A stretch of 64,000 nt of DNA from positions 372,001 to 436,000 of the forward strand of contig NZ_CP017941.1 of NCBI RefSeq assembly GCF_002764115.1, given 5' to 3'. Position 1 is the stretch's first letter, and every line of letters starts with the position of its first letter. The notes beneath the pieces were generated by a model that saw only the letters and a program-made list of their open reading frames with translations, was not told the DNA's origin and did not search any database. Source of the DNA: Phyllobacterium zundukense (GTDB taxonomy: Bacteria; Pseudomonadota; Alphaproteobacteria; Rhizobiales; Rhizobiaceae). This document shows, one piece after another, positions 27,603 to 36,681 of the stretch. Made by a program: the position numbers and the translations under genes.

Positions 27603-27926
27603 ATGTCAACGCGATCAACCGTAAGCGCAGCTGCATTGGCGAGCGCTGTATCATTCGCGCTTTCCTCATTTGCAATGGCAGCACCGCTGACCCCAGAACA
27701 GGTAAAGGCGGCGATGGATGCGGGCAAGGAGAAGTGCTTCGGAGTGGCCCTTAAGGGCCAGAACGATTGTGCCGCCGGTCCCGGTACAACCTGCCAGGGC
27801 ACTTCCACCATCGACTATCAGGGCAATGCCTGGAAATTCGTCGATGGCGGAACCTGCACCACAATGCAACTGCCCGGTGACAAGAAGGGTGCTCCAGAGG
27901 CGCTGACCCGCGATATTCCATCATAA
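27603..27926 (+). CDS. bufA: bufferin-type RiPP precursor (DUF2282)
   Basis: A 107-residue precursor. A Sec signal peptide covers about residues 1-27 ([20 protein letters not shown], then SSFAMA-A). The mature part has four cysteines at 45, 56, 64 and 85 in the DUF2282 context [34 protein letters not shown]. In the Caulobacter bufferins such cysteines are converted in part to thiooxazoles by the MNIO enzyme, and the exported product binds copper. The ATG at 27603 was chosen because GGGAG lies at proper spacing. The upstream ATG overlaps that site. Confidence 0.88.
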   Translation: MSTRSTVSAAALASAVSFALSSFAMAAPLTPEQVKAAMDAGKEKCFGVALKGQNDCAAGPGTTCQGTSTIDYQGNAWKFVDGGTCTTMQLPGDKKGAPEALTRDIPS

Positions 27927-27957
27927 GAGCATAAAACACCGGAGAGTGGAGGCTGAG

Positions 27958-28884
27958 ATGGGCACATTAGCAGCACGGCCCGAGCTTCGCATGTCACAAG
28001 CTGTCCGCTTTCCGGAACATGCCATTGCGGCGCGGGTGGGCACCAGTTTCAAACACGAGCATTTGGCGGCGATCCTCAATGACAATTTGTATGCGGGCTT
28101 CTTCGAAGTCCACGCAGAGAATTATATGGGCTCCGGCGGTCCACCGCATCATGCGCTTGCCCGTATCCGGAGTGACTACCCTGTCTCGCTTCACGGCGTG
28201 TGCATGTCGATTGGCGGGCCGCAGCCACTGGAGAAGTCGCATCTCGGACGGTTCAAGGGACTGATCGAACGCTACGAGCCAGCGCTCGTATCCGAGCACC
28301 TTGCCTGGTCGACGCATAACACGACCTACTTCAACGATCTGCTGCCACTGCCCTATACGGAAGCCACTCTTGCCCGCGTTGCCGACCATCTCGACGAGGT
28401 GCAGGAGACCATCGGCCGTCCGATACTGCTGGAAAACCCGTCAACCTACCTGGTCTTTAATGAGTCCACCATGAGCGAGACGGATTTCATCAGGGGGCTT
28501 GTCAGGCGCACAGGCTGCGGTCTGCTGCTCGACGTCAACAATGTCTTTGTTTCCGCCGCCAATCTCGGTTTTTCCGCACTGGATTATCTGGCCGACTATC
28601 CCCTCGAACATGTCGGCGAAATTCACCTGGCAGGGCATGCCGAACAGCAGGACGATGAGGGGGCGCTCCTTCTCATCGACAGCCACGATGGACCGGTGGC
28701 CGACGCCGTCTGGAAGCTCTTCGACATCGTGATCAGCCAATGCGGCCCTGTTCCCAGTCTTGTCGAATGGGACAGCACCATCCCCGAGTGGCCTGTCCTC
28801 AAGGCGGAGGCGCGCGCGGCGCAAGTTATTCTTGATCGCCACGCCCAGAGTATCATGCCTGGAACAACCCATGGCGCGGCTTGA
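27958..28884 (+). CDS. bufB: DUF692 multinuclear iron oxygenase (MNIO), bufferin maturase
   Basis: A 308-residue TIM-barrel enzyme. Metal-ligand motifs are visible in order: FFEVHAENYM, SLHGVCMSIGG, VSEHLAWS, ILLENPSTYL, LLDVNNVFVSAANL, EIHLAGH, DSHDGPV and SLVEWDSTIPEW. MNIOs hold two or three irons and oxidise cysteines of RiPP precursors. The substrate is very likely the DUF2282 peptide encoded just upstream. GGAGG lies five bases before the ATG. The gene overlaps its DUF2063 partner by 14 bases, implying equal expression. Confidence 0.92.
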   Translation: MGTLAARPELRMSQAVRFPEHAIAARVGTSFKHEHLAAILNDNLYAGFFEVHAENYMGSGGPPHHALARIRSDYPVSLHGVCMSIGGPQPLEKSHLGRFKGLIERYEPALVSEHLAWSTHNTTYFNDLLPLPYTEATLARVADHLDEVQETIGRPILLENPSTYLVFNESTMSETDFIRGLVRRTGCGLLLDVNNVFVSAANLGFSALDYLADYPLEHVGEIHLAGHAEQQDDEGALLLIDSHDGPVADAVWKLFDIVISQCGPVPSLVEWDSTIPEWPVLKAEARAAQVILDRHAQSIMPGTTHGAA

Positions 28885-29671
28885 TTTTTCCATTCCAGAC
28901 TTAAGTGGCATCCCATCCTATGCGGCGGCTTTTGCTTTGCCGCTGCTTGACCCTGACCATGCAACGCCTGTCAAGGTTTCCGGACCCAACGGAAAGGCCG
29001 CGGCGAGGCGCTACAATGTCTATCGCAACAACGTTACGGTCAGCCTCATCGAGGCTCTGGCAGCAACATTTCCGGCAACGCGGCGCATAACCGGCGAGGA
29101 CTTTTTTCGGGCACTGGCACGCTCGCATATTCGCGCCAGTCCGCCGACCTCACCGCTGCTGTTCGAGTATGGCCGCGACTTTCCCGCATTCATCGAGCGA
29201 TACGAATATGCCCAGTCATTGCCCTGGCTGGCGGACGTCGCGCGCATCGAACGCGCCTGGCTTGATGCTTATCACGCCGCCGACGTTCCGCCCCTTTTAC
29301 CGCAGGACTTGGCATCGATTCGGCCCGAGCGGCTTGGAGAGATCGTTCTTGTTCCGCATCCGGCAACGCGGATTGTCTTTTCGCCTTACCCGGCGGTCAG
29401 TATTTTTGCGGCAAACCGCAGCAGCGGCCCGGTCGGGCCAATCGAAGCCACCGGACCGGAAGCTGCTCTGGTGACCCGGCCGGCGCTCGAAGTCACCGTT
29501 CAAATCCTGCCGCCTGGCGGCTTCACCTTCCTGGACCACCTCATCAAAGGGGAAACGTTCGGTGAGGCCGTTGCGGCAGCAACTGCAGCATCTGCGGAAT
29601 TCAACCTGTCCGCCAATATCGTTGGAATGCTTCAGGCCGGGGCATTTACCGCGATCCATCAGGGAGATTGA
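28871..29671 (+). CDS. bufC: DUF2063 family MNIO partner protein
   Basis: A 266-residue protein. The N-terminal DUF2063 domain includes RRYNVYRNNVTVSLIEALAATFPATRRITGEDFF, EYGRDFPAFIERY and LPWLADVARIERAWLDAYHA. A C-terminal sheet domain with ATRIVFSPYPAVSIFAANR follows. In bufferin and related RiPP systems the DUF2063 protein is required with the DUF692 enzyme and is thought to recognise or present the precursor. The internal ATG at 28871 starts inside the end of the previous gene. Confidence 0.9.
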   Translation: MARLDFSIPDLSGIPSYAAAFALPLLDPDHATPVKVSGPNGKAAARRYNVYRNNVTVSLIEALAATFPATRRITGEDFFRALARSHIRASPPTSPLLFEYGRDFPAFIERYEYAQSLPWLADVARIERAWLDAYHAADVPPLLPQDLASIRPERLGEIVLVPHPATRIVFSPYPAVSIFAANRSSGPVGPIEATGPEAALVTRPALEVTVQILPPGGFTFLDHLIKGETFGEAVAAATAASAEFNLSANIVGMLQAGAFTAIHQGD

Positions 29672-29675
29672 GGGA

Positions 29676-30173
29676 ATGACCGTTCATAAGGACATTGGCA
29701 ACAGGCCCCCAAAGGGACTACGCGGATTGTTTGAGCGGGCAAACCGCCTCATTGCCGGGGTTGCCCCACCATCCTTGACCCAGCTTGTATTGCGCATCGG
29801 ACTCGCGGTGCCTTTCTGGAGGTCAGGCATCAACAAGTGGGACGGTTTTCTGCAGTTGAACGATGTTGCGGTGCTGCTGTTCAGCTCGGAGTTCAAGTTG
29901 CATTTGCCGGGCGGCCCATATCCATTTCCTGCACCGGGCATCTTTGCCTTTGCAGCCGCTTGCGCAGAGATTGTTCTGCCGCTGCTTCTCGTTGTCGGCC
30001 TCGCGACACGGTTTGCCGCCCTCGGTTTGCTGTTGATGACGCTGATCGTTGAGCTCACAGTTCCCGAAGGCTGGCCGCTTCATGTTACATGGGCGGCAAT
30101 GGCGCTCGGAATTATGGCCTGGGGACCGGGACGGTTTTCACTTGATAGTTTGCTGACACGGAGCAACCCTTGA
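29676..30173 (+). CDS. DoxX family membrane protein of the bufferin operon
   Basis: A 165-residue inner-membrane protein with four hydrophobic segments and DoxX-family blocks (VLRIGLAVPFWRSGINKW, PAPGIFAFAAACAEIVLPLLLVVGLATRFAALGLL). DoxX genes commonly accompany DUF2282-DUF692-DUF2063 operons. A role in electron supply or redox homeostasis has been suggested but not shown. It begins four bases after the DUF2063 stop with AGGGA as ribosome site. Confidence 0.88.
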   Translation: MTVHKDIGNRPPKGLRGLFERANRLIAGVAPPSLTQLVLRIGLAVPFWRSGINKWDGFLQLNDVAVLLFSSEFKLHLPGGPYPFPAPGIFAFAAACAEIVLPLLLVVGLATRFAALGLLLMTLIVELTVPEGWPLHVTWAAMALGIMAWGPGRFSLDSLLTRSNP

Positions 30174-30263
30174 GAGAGGCCGGCTTCCCTGGTGTTCGAT
30201 CAAGCCCCGACAACTTCTTCGATAAGCTAAAAGAACAGCGGCCGACAAAAAGGGAGAACCAGC

Positions 30264-30773
30264 ATGGATGCCACAACACTGCGCGCCGTTCAGGCGCCGA
30301 TCAAGGAGCGTTACAAAACCCATCCGAAGGACGCATACATCACGCTGAAGGCGCATGGCACGCTCGATGATCAAAACATCGCCTGCAAAGTGGAAACTGG
30401 ACGCCTTCTCGCAGTCGCGGGCCTGCATCCCGCGACGGGGGGAACCGGCCTGGAACTGTGCTCCGGTGACATGCTGCTCGAAGCACTCGTCGCCTGCGCC
30501 GGTGTGACCTTGAAGGCAGTGGCGACGGCGCTGGAGATTCCGCTTCAATCCGCAGCCGTTTCGGCCGAAGGTGATCTCGATTTCCGCGGCACTCTCGGCG
30601 TTGCCAAGGATGCTCCGGTTGGCTTTGCGCAAATCCGCCTAACCTTCGACGTTGAAACGAACGCACCGCAAGACAAGCTCGACCAGCTTCTCAAACTTAC
30701 CGAACGCTACTGCGTGGTGTATCAGACCATTCGCAACGGACCGCCCGTAGAGGTGATACTGCGGCGTTCGTGA
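30264..30773 (+). CDS. OsmC family protein
   Basis: A 169-residue OsmC-fold protein with the two redox cysteines of the family at about 78 (EALVACAGVTLKAVATAL) and 150 (LTERYCVVYQTIRNG). Family members reduce organic hydroperoxides with these thiols. A GGGAG ribosome site precedes the ATG. It follows the DoxX gene by 90 bases in the same direction, so it may be the last gene of the bufferin transcript and link that operon to peroxide stress. Confidence 0.88.
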   Translation: MDATTLRAVQAPIKERYKTHPKDAYITLKAHGTLDDQNIACKVETGRLLAVAGLHPATGGTGLELCSGDMLLEALVACAGVTLKAVATALEIPLQSAAVSAEGDLDFRGTLGVAKDAPVGFAQIRLTFDVETNAPQDKLDQLLKLTERYCVVYQTIRNGPPVEVILRRS

Positions 30774-30937
30774 TGTTCTGTTTCTTGTTGAAGGCTCTTG
30801 TTCGAAAGAGACGTGGTCGAAGTCTGGACCCAAGGAAGACGTTGCCTTGGTCAGAGTTGACCTCAAAGCTGCCGATTGTCGCGATCTTCGGAGCGCCGCC
30901 GTGAACCATCGGGCGAAATCACTCACATCTGACCGAA

Positions 30938-31882
30938 CTAAGAAGCCGGCGCGCGCACCGCGCCTGCGTTCCCGGATGCGTAAATGCTCAGGATGCTGGC
31001 GACCGCCCGGTTCATGGCTGTTGGTATGCCCAGTTCCTCTCCCAAGGCGGCGACTCCGCCACTCAGCCACGCCAACTCCATCCGCTTGCCGCGAACAAGA
31101 TCATGGTGCATCGACGATGTCATCGAAGCTGGAAGTGTATCGCAAAAGGCCAGCCGGTCCTCGGCAAAGTCCGGAGCGAGGGGCACGCCTTTTGCCCGCC
31201 CGACGGCAACCGTTTCATTCATAATGTCGAACAAGAGGGCACGGGCAGCGGGATTTTCCCGGATTGGTCCAATGGTCTGGCGGATAGCCGACGTTGTTGC
31301 CGACAGTCCGACGAGAAAGACGTACTTCTCCCAGATCAGCCGCTCAATCTCATTGCTGATATCGGCGTCGATGCCGCCGGCGATGCAGGCTTGATGGAAG
31401 GCTTCAATTCGGACGGTGCGGGTCCCGTCATATTCGCCGAAAACGATGCGTTGCATTGTTCCGTCGTGGCGGATGATCCCCGGCTCGGCGATTACGGCTG
31501 CGATACAGCAGAGTCCACCGATGACCGCTTCGGGTGGTACGTGCTTGCGCAAGACCTCGTCCTTATGAACGCCGTTCTGCAAGGAGAGGATCGCCGCGCC
31601 GTGTTCAGCCAATGGCTTGAGTGTGGTGGCAGCTAGTTCCGTGTCCCATAATTTCACGCCGACGATGACAAGGTCAACCTCAGCGACTTTGCTGATATCG
31701 TCAACCGCTTTGATGTCCTGCAGATGGATGTCACCATGTTGGCTGATTACACGCAGCCCGTCCCTTTGAATGGCTGCAAGATGGGCGCCGCGCGCGACGA
31801 AGGTCACATCCGCACCGCCGGCCGCGAGTCGTGCCCCAAAATAACCACCGACGGCTCCTGCGCCGAGAATCGCAATACGCAT
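30938..31882 (-). CDS. 2-dehydropantoate 2-reductase family protein
   Basis: A 314-residue ketopantoate reductase family protein. NADPH binding is shown by MRIAILGAGAVGGYFGARLA. The catalytic lysine is in LIWEKYVFLVGLSATTSA, and a conserved Asn in LSLQNGV. C-terminal features are SSMHHDLVRGKRMELAWLSGG and LGIPTAMNRAV. It may be a paralogue acting on another 2-oxo acid, since no pantothenate genes are near. A frame extending upstream to 32068 runs into the IS6 element and is not part of the gene. Confidence 0.88.
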   Translation of the reverse strand: MRIAILGAGAVGGYFGARLAAGGADVTFVARGAHLAAIQRDGLRVISQHGDIHLQDIKAVDDISKVAEVDLVIVGVKLWDTELAATTLKPLAEHGAAILSLQNGVHKDEVLRKHVPPEAVIGGLCCIAAVIAEPGIIRHDGTMQRIVFGEYDGTRTVRIEAFHQACIAGGIDADISNEIERLIWEKYVFLVGLSATTSAIRQTIGPIRENPAARALLFDIMNETVAVGRAKGVPLAPDFAEDRLAFCDTLPASMTSSMHHDLVRGKRMELAWLSGGVAALGEELGIPTAMNRAVASILSIYASGNAGAVRAPAS

Positions 31883-31925
31883 GATCGTGCCTCCAAGAAA
31901 TGAGAATGGGGTCATACATCGAGAA

Positions 31926-32744
31926 GGCACCGTAACGTTAACTGGAGGCTGATGGAAATGTCGGAAGATGCGGCATGAAAAGCTCCTGCCGTGATCCGCT
32001 CTATCGTCGCCATCGCTTTCCCGCCGAGATAATTGCACATGCAGTCTGGCTCTACTTCCGCTTTCCACTGAGCCTGCGCATGGTCGAGGATATGCTGGCC
32101 GCCCGGGGCATCATTGTCAGCCATCAAACGATACGAGCATGGGCAGAGAAATTCGGACGACGCTTCGCCAACGAGATCCGGCGAAGGTCGGCCGGTCGAC
32201 TTGGTGACAAGTGGCACCTCGACGAGGTTGTTGTTACAATTGCGGGCAAGAGACGCTGGCTCTGGCGCGCTGTTGATCAGGACGGCTTCGTCCTCGATGT
32301 TCTGCTGCAAAGCCGAAGAAATGCAAAAGCTGCAATACGCTTGATGCGCAAGCTTCTCAAAAAGCAGGGCCACGTGCCGCGCGTCATGATCACTGACAAA
32401 CTTCGATCATACAACGCCGCGAAACGGCAGGTCATGCCGAGTGTGGAGCATCGCTCACACAAAGGCCTCAACAACCGGGCCGAGAATTCACATCAACCCA
32501 TCCGAAGACGAGAACGAATGATGAAGTGCTTCAAGTCAACGCGACAGCTTCAGCGTTTCGTTTCCATCCACGATCCTGTCGCCAACCTGTTCCACTTTCC
32601 CCGCCACGGCATTTCATCTTCTGACCATCGCCACCTACGAAATGCCGCTATGCACACCTGGCGGCAGATCGCTCATCTCGACACCGCCTGACAACAGGAA
32701 AATGAGAGCGCTATCCAACCTGGCTACTTTAACTTTACGATGCC
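31926..32744 (+). mobile_element. IS6-family insertion sequence, second type (819 bp)
   Basis: Imperfect 16-bp terminal repeats (GGCACCGTAACGTTAA against GGCATCGTAAAGTTAA) at 31926-31941 and 32729-32744 enclose an IS6 transposase. Flanking octamers differ, so there is no target duplication. It is distinct from the IS6 at 1.25-2.06 kb, so the two do not form a composite transposon. Confidence 0.88.
31975..32691 (+). CDS. IS6-family transposase
   Basis: An intact 238-residue DDE transposase: RMVEDMLAARGIIVSHQTIRAW, WHLDEVVVTIAGKRRWLWRAVDQDG (Asp), VMITDKLRSYNAAKR (Asp) and GLNNRAENSHQPIRRRERMM (Glu). It is clearly related to, but different from, the transposase at 1.3-2.0 kb. Its right end truncates an endonuclease/exonuclease/phosphatase family gene. 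Confidence 0.95.
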   Translation: MKSSCRDPLYRRHRFPAEIIAHAVWLYFRFPLSLRMVEDMLAARGIIVSHQTIRAWAEKFGRRFANEIRRRSAGRLGDKWHLDEVVVTIAGKRRWLWRAVDQDGFVLDVLLQSRRNAKAAIRLMRKLLKKQGHVPRVMITDKLRSYNAAKRQVMPSVEHRSHKGLNNRAENSHQPIRRRERMMKCFKSTRQLQRFVSIHDPVANLFHFPRHGISSSDHRHLRNAAMHTWRQIAHLDTA

Positions 32745-33045
32745 CGCAGGCCCAAGCGTTTATCGAGCTCATCCGTCGCGTCTGGTGTTCGGGTGAAAGG
32801 CTGGTCGTATGTGGCGATTTCAACTTGCTTCCGAGAAGCTCGACATTCGAAATTCTCCGAGCCCTTGGTCTCATCGATCTGGTGACGACCGGCGGCTTTA
32901 CCGATACGCGGACCTCCCAATACCCAAAGCAGGATCGTTATGCCGACTATCTGCTGGTGTCTCCGAACGTGAAGGTCGTCGACTTCGAGGTCGTTGCAGA
33001 ACCCGAAGTGTCCATCGGCCTCTCTTGCTTACGGCCGCTGAGTAG
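32745..33045 (+). pseudogene. endonuclease/exonuclease/phosphatase family, C-terminal fragment
   Basis: Immediately right of the IS6 end the frame reads QAFIELIRRVWCSGERLVVCGDFNLLP, containing the GDFN signature of EEP-fold hydrolases, then DRYADYLLVSPNVKV. The last part continues in another frame (HRPLLLTAAE, the catalytic SDHRP region) after a one-base change. The N-terminal half is missing. Confidence 0.75.
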
Positions 33046-33587
33046 ACATAACCGTTTGAGACCTGCAAATATCATCGTGCCGTCGCATTGGCGCTAGGCC
33101 ACGGTCTTGCCCCTCGTCGCGCCGGTCGGCGCGCGCCAACGGTTCTGCTAGCAGCTGACTTTCTGGTGTCCGTAGGCCGGATCACAGGAAGCCCACTCTA
33201 CACTGGCTTGCTCGCCAGGGCCCTTGCTCCCGGACTCCGCCAGGCAGAGCGATCGCCGCCAGCGTGCCGATCGCGGTCATCGCACTAGAGACGGCCCGGA
33301 AGCCGTGGGTACGCTCCGCAAGGCGATTTCATCGGAATGCCCCATCCGGCGCAATTCAAGTAGCGGGTAGAATTCGACAGAACCTTGTTTCATGAACTTG
33401 CTCATAATGCCGATGTCCGGTTTATGCCGAACATGCTGCGAATAAACCAGACACATTGCGGATCTGGTATTTAAATCGCGGCATAAATCTGCTGGCTGTA
33501 GCCGCGGCAAGGGCGTCCAGTGCTAAGTAGCAAATGTCACTAGAGGCAATTTACGGCTCGTTCGGACCGAGGGTCCGCCGCTCAATG
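33046..33587. other. 542 bases without a supported gene
   Basis: Only short frames on both strands, none with a recognisable motif or ribosome site. Confidence 0.5.
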
Positions 33588-34292
33588 CTAGACGAGACGA
33601 GATTCTCGCCGAAGCTTGGATATTGCGCCAAGATCGATGTCTCTTATCTGATCTGCTAACGCGGATGGCGCTTCCAATGCCTTAACTATAGCGGGATCGG
33701 CAGTCATCGGCGATCCCGCGAATGGAGGTTCAGGAGCATACTCCATCATTAACTGGATTTTACGCGCGACATCTTCACCTGCCAGTTCGGCGGCCATGAC
33801 CAATCCAAGATCGATACCTGCCGTCACACCGCCGCCAGTGGCTCTTGTCCGGTCAAACACAACACGCCGACTTGCGGGAATTGCTCCGAAAGCGGAGAGT
33901 CGGTGCAGCGCCGTCCAGTGAGTGGTGCACTGGTAACCCTGAAGTAGACCAGCGGCGGCAAGCACCAATGTGCCTGTACAAGCCGCCATCAGGAACTGAC
34001 AGCCGGGCTCCTGGCGCCGTAAAAAAGATAAAAGACGTTCGTCTTGCATCGCATCCAAATGGCCGGGCCCACCAGGAACAACCACGATGTCAAGCTGTGG
34101 GCATTCGTCAAGCAGCATTGTTGGGACGATACTGAGTCCGCTCGCACTTTCGACGGGGGCGTGTCCACTGGCCAGGAGGTGGCAACGTGTATCTGGTAGC
34201 CGCGTCAGAACTTCCCAAGGCCCAGTTAAATCAAGCTGGGTCATCCCGGCAAATAGGGTAAAGCCGATCTCACGAGTCGGTGCGTCAGACAT
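33588..34292 (-). CDS. DJ-1/PfpI family protein (isonitrile hydratase-like)
   Basis: A 234-residue DJ-1/PfpI fold protein. It has FAGMTQLDLTGPWEVL near the N-terminus, VVPGGPGHLD, the nucleophilic Cys in LMAACTGTLVLAAAGLL at the sharp turn, and the RATGGGVTAGIDLGLVMAAELAG block typical of the isonitrile hydratase and glutamine-amidotransferase-like subgroup. There is no AraC-type DNA-binding domain attached. Cytoplasmic, monocistronic. The exact reaction cannot be assigned. Confidence 0.85.
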   Translation of the reverse strand: MSDAPTREIGFTLFAGMTQLDLTGPWEVLTRLPDTRCHLLASGHAPVESASGLSIVPTMLLDECPQLDIVVVPGGPGHLDAMQDERLLSFLRRQEPGCQFLMAACTGTLVLAAAGLLQGYQCTTHWTALHRLSAFGAIPASRRVVFDRTRATGGGVTAGIDLGLVMAAELAGEDVARKIQLMMEYAPEPPFAGSPMTADPAIVKALEAPSALADQIRDIDLGAISKLRRESRLV

Positions 34293-35130
34293 GGAAGTGC
34301 TCCACCGTTTAGGGGACTAATACCCGCTTTGGCGAGCATGCGCATGGAAATACCAGTGAATGCAACATTTGGCGCCATCCGGCTAGTCCCGTCAGCGAAC
34401 CTGCTTGACCGACCTCATGATGCTCTCGGACGTCGAGAGGCCTAGCCCCAGGTCCAGACATAGTTTGAAAAACTCGTCAGCGTGGGCTCTATCGAGATTT
34501 GCTTTGCGAGTGAGGTCCCGCGCGCACTTTCCAAGTGGAACGACATCACTTGAACTGACCCGTTGCGGATTGCCGCCCGTGCGTCGTCTTCTGCTGATGC
34601 AGAAAGTGAAGCCGATCGACGACCGCATCGTGCAACGCGATCAGGTCCGCTTCACTCAAGTTATCAACGTTGATCCCGTGCATTCTGGGCCTCTATCCAG
34701 AGCAATCGTCGCTCCGAAAAAGCGCCAATGCAATCGCGGATCACCGGCTACCCACAGCATCATTCAGCTAACAGAATTCTGGCCTTGCCACCCAATTTGC
34801 CCCGCGTACCTATAGCTGTAACTGGGGCAGATGTCCGGTGTGGGTTCTGGCTAACGATTTCAATTTGAAGCGATAAGCCAGAAATCGGTGCTAAACTTTT
34901 GCTTCCGCATTTCAATTCTGAGAGAGCAACGGTCGCGCAAACTTATATAAAACAGTGGATTAAGGGAAAATTACTGCAGAACATTGCGCAATTTTGGTAT
35001 TTCGCCGCAATATCCGAAGAACTACCAATTCGAGGCCATGCGCCTGAGCGACTTTATAGCGCTATCGGGTTATATCTGCCCCAAACGAAAGCGCGTAGAC
35101 TTCGCTGGATTACAAACTATGGAGGGGTTC
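34293..35130. other. 838 bases without a confident gene
   Basis: A minus-strand frame at 34392-34628 (CARDLTRKANLDRAHADEFFK) and a plus-strand frame opposite it are open but resemble nothing I know. The 3' part is AT-rich. Confidence 0.45.
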
Positions 35131-35427
35131 GTGAACAAGCGTCTCGTTGCCGTAGCGCCCTTGTGCAGCATTTTACTCTGCACCAGCGCGCAAGCTACCT
35201 CGGATAAGCCACGCTCGATTGCCGCCTGCACAGCGGCATTGGAAAAAAAAGGCATCAAGGCGGACAGACTTTCCGAAATATCGACGGAAGTCAGGCGGAA
35301 CGGCTGCTGCGCAAAGGTCACGGGAAGTGTAAACAGCGCCAGAAACCCGGGCGCGAACTTTGTTTGTAGGACCCGCGACAACGCCGTGTACAGCCTCAGG
35401 ATCCGCCGGGAGGCGAAGAGACCTTGA
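35131..35427 (+). CDS. small exported cysteine-containing hypothetical protein
   Basis: A 98-residue protein from a GTG start with GGAGGGG upstream. A signal peptide (MNKRLVAVAPLCSILLCTSAQA) is followed by a basic mature domain with cysteines in RSIAACTAALEKKG, NGCCAKVTG and NFVCRTRDN. No family is recognised. Disulphide-bonded periplasmic localisation is inferred. Confidence 0.5.
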   Translation: MNKRLVAVAPLCSILLCTSAQATSDKPRSIAACTAALEKKGIKADRLSEISTEVRRNGCCAKVTGSVNSARNPGANFVCRTRDNAVYSLRIRREAKRP

Positions 35428-35469
35428 CTGGTTCTTAAGTAGGCACTTGTACACAGCTTCGAGTATCGC

Positions 35470-35605
35470 GTTAGACCCTTCTGCCGGCCGATATAAATGT
35501 TGGCTTCTCGGGCCGCCTCCATAAGGCAGTTCGAGTCTCAGTGCAAGTGATCCTGCCTTCCAATGCGTCCAGACACGTCTGTTTCGCTGCAGGCAGCATC
35601 AACAC
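35470..35605 (-). pseudogene. DUF982 remnant
   Basis: The minus strand encodes AAKQTCLDALEGRI in one frame and MEAAREANIYIGRQKG in another, together the C-terminal half of DUF982 as in the gene at 16.8-17.0 kb, with a frameshift near 35520. The N-terminal half is absent. Confidence 0.65.
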
Positions 35606-35776
35606 CAGCCTGGCAGACTTTGCCGACAGTTATGCTCTCAAGTGGTGACAGCTGCAGAATTTCACCTCGCCTTACTGGGGCGACGACAAGAACTGTTCCA
35701 AATCATACGCTAAGGTAGAACGAAAAAAGAACGCGCATACGTGACCGGCGACGGCTGTCGCACTGCATTTAATCAA

Positions 35777-36123
35777 GGTCTTCCTCAAAGTGTGTGGTGC
35801 TCGGCTTGAACGATCGCCCGAAAACACTTCTCCCTGCGCACACCGGACGCATCAGGTAGCTGAAATTGTTCACCTCGACGGCCTGCCAGCGCGCCTGATG
35901 AAGCATCTTGGCATTCCAGTCAGCGACGACACCATATCGCAGCAGTTTAAGCGCAATATCACCGCTGTGGCACCCAGGTAGGTGTTGAAGCTGGCCCAAG
36001 ACTGTGACTTTGGGCCATTCTGGCGGATTTGGAACGCAACGAAGCTGTCGATGACCTGTCAGACCGCCCGGCTTCAGGGCGCCAGTTTGTAAAGCAAAAT
36101 CACCACACACTTTGAGGAAGACC
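35777..36123. repeat. 347-bp ISL3-derived MITE, copy 1
   Basis: Perfect 23-bp terminal inverted repeats begin GGTCTTCCTCAAAGTGTG, the ISL3 end type. The interior encodes a scrap (LMKHLGIPVSDDTISQQFKRN) similar to LMHRLGMPVSDDTILRQLKRN of the ISL3 transposase at 55.2 kb. It is therefore an internally deleted ISL3 relative. A copy with only two differences lies at 44250-44596. No matching target duplications are seen. Confidence 0.85.
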
Positions 36124-36681
36124 CCTTAAATGCGAGATGACGACCAGGTTCGTTCGATGGTATTTGATGTCGAGGCGTGACGTCGGTTCTCAATTTGGCG
36201 ACCGATCCGGTCGACGGTTATAAGCAAGCGGTCGTCCTTTTGATTAGTCCGGAGCAAGGCGACTCTAGCGAAGTCATCGATACCAGTGTCAAACAACGCC
36301 GCTTTGAGCAGCGGACGCTTCTGGACCACTGCAATCGCGGCGAGACAGACTCGTTGGCTAAGAGGCTGCCGATTGTGCGACACCCGAGTTGATGGAGCTT
36401 ACTGCTCTCCTCGGAAGCATCCTCTAGCAGTTTGATACGTCCTTAGTGGAACACGACACATCCTGCCGGCGCACCGCTATCACGACCGAGTGAGGCTGGA
36501 TTGTGGCATGTCCAGTGTCGGGAAAATTATCTTTAATTAATTAGAAATAGCGACGGCTAGCCTCTAGGCTCTCGGGCAGGCCGAGAACTGCCGGCGATGG
36601 ATGACCACCGCGACGCGACGGAACTGGACGGCCTGCCAACGGAAGGACGATTGGTCCTCCACCTTTCGGGAGATGCAAGAA
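36124..36681. other. 558 bases without a supported gene
   Basis: Open frames on both strands at 36126-36392 show no family motif. A poly-purine stretch near 36.5 kb precedes the exported protein gene. Confidence 0.45.

Noticed and set aside
1251..32744. Composite transposon formed by the two IS6 elements
   Set aside because: Their terminal repeats and proteins differ, and there are no matching flanking duplications, so they are unrelated insertions.
34392..34815. Overlapping frames on both strands near 34.4-34.8 kb
   Set aside because: Neither has a motif or ribosome site. Left as unassigned.
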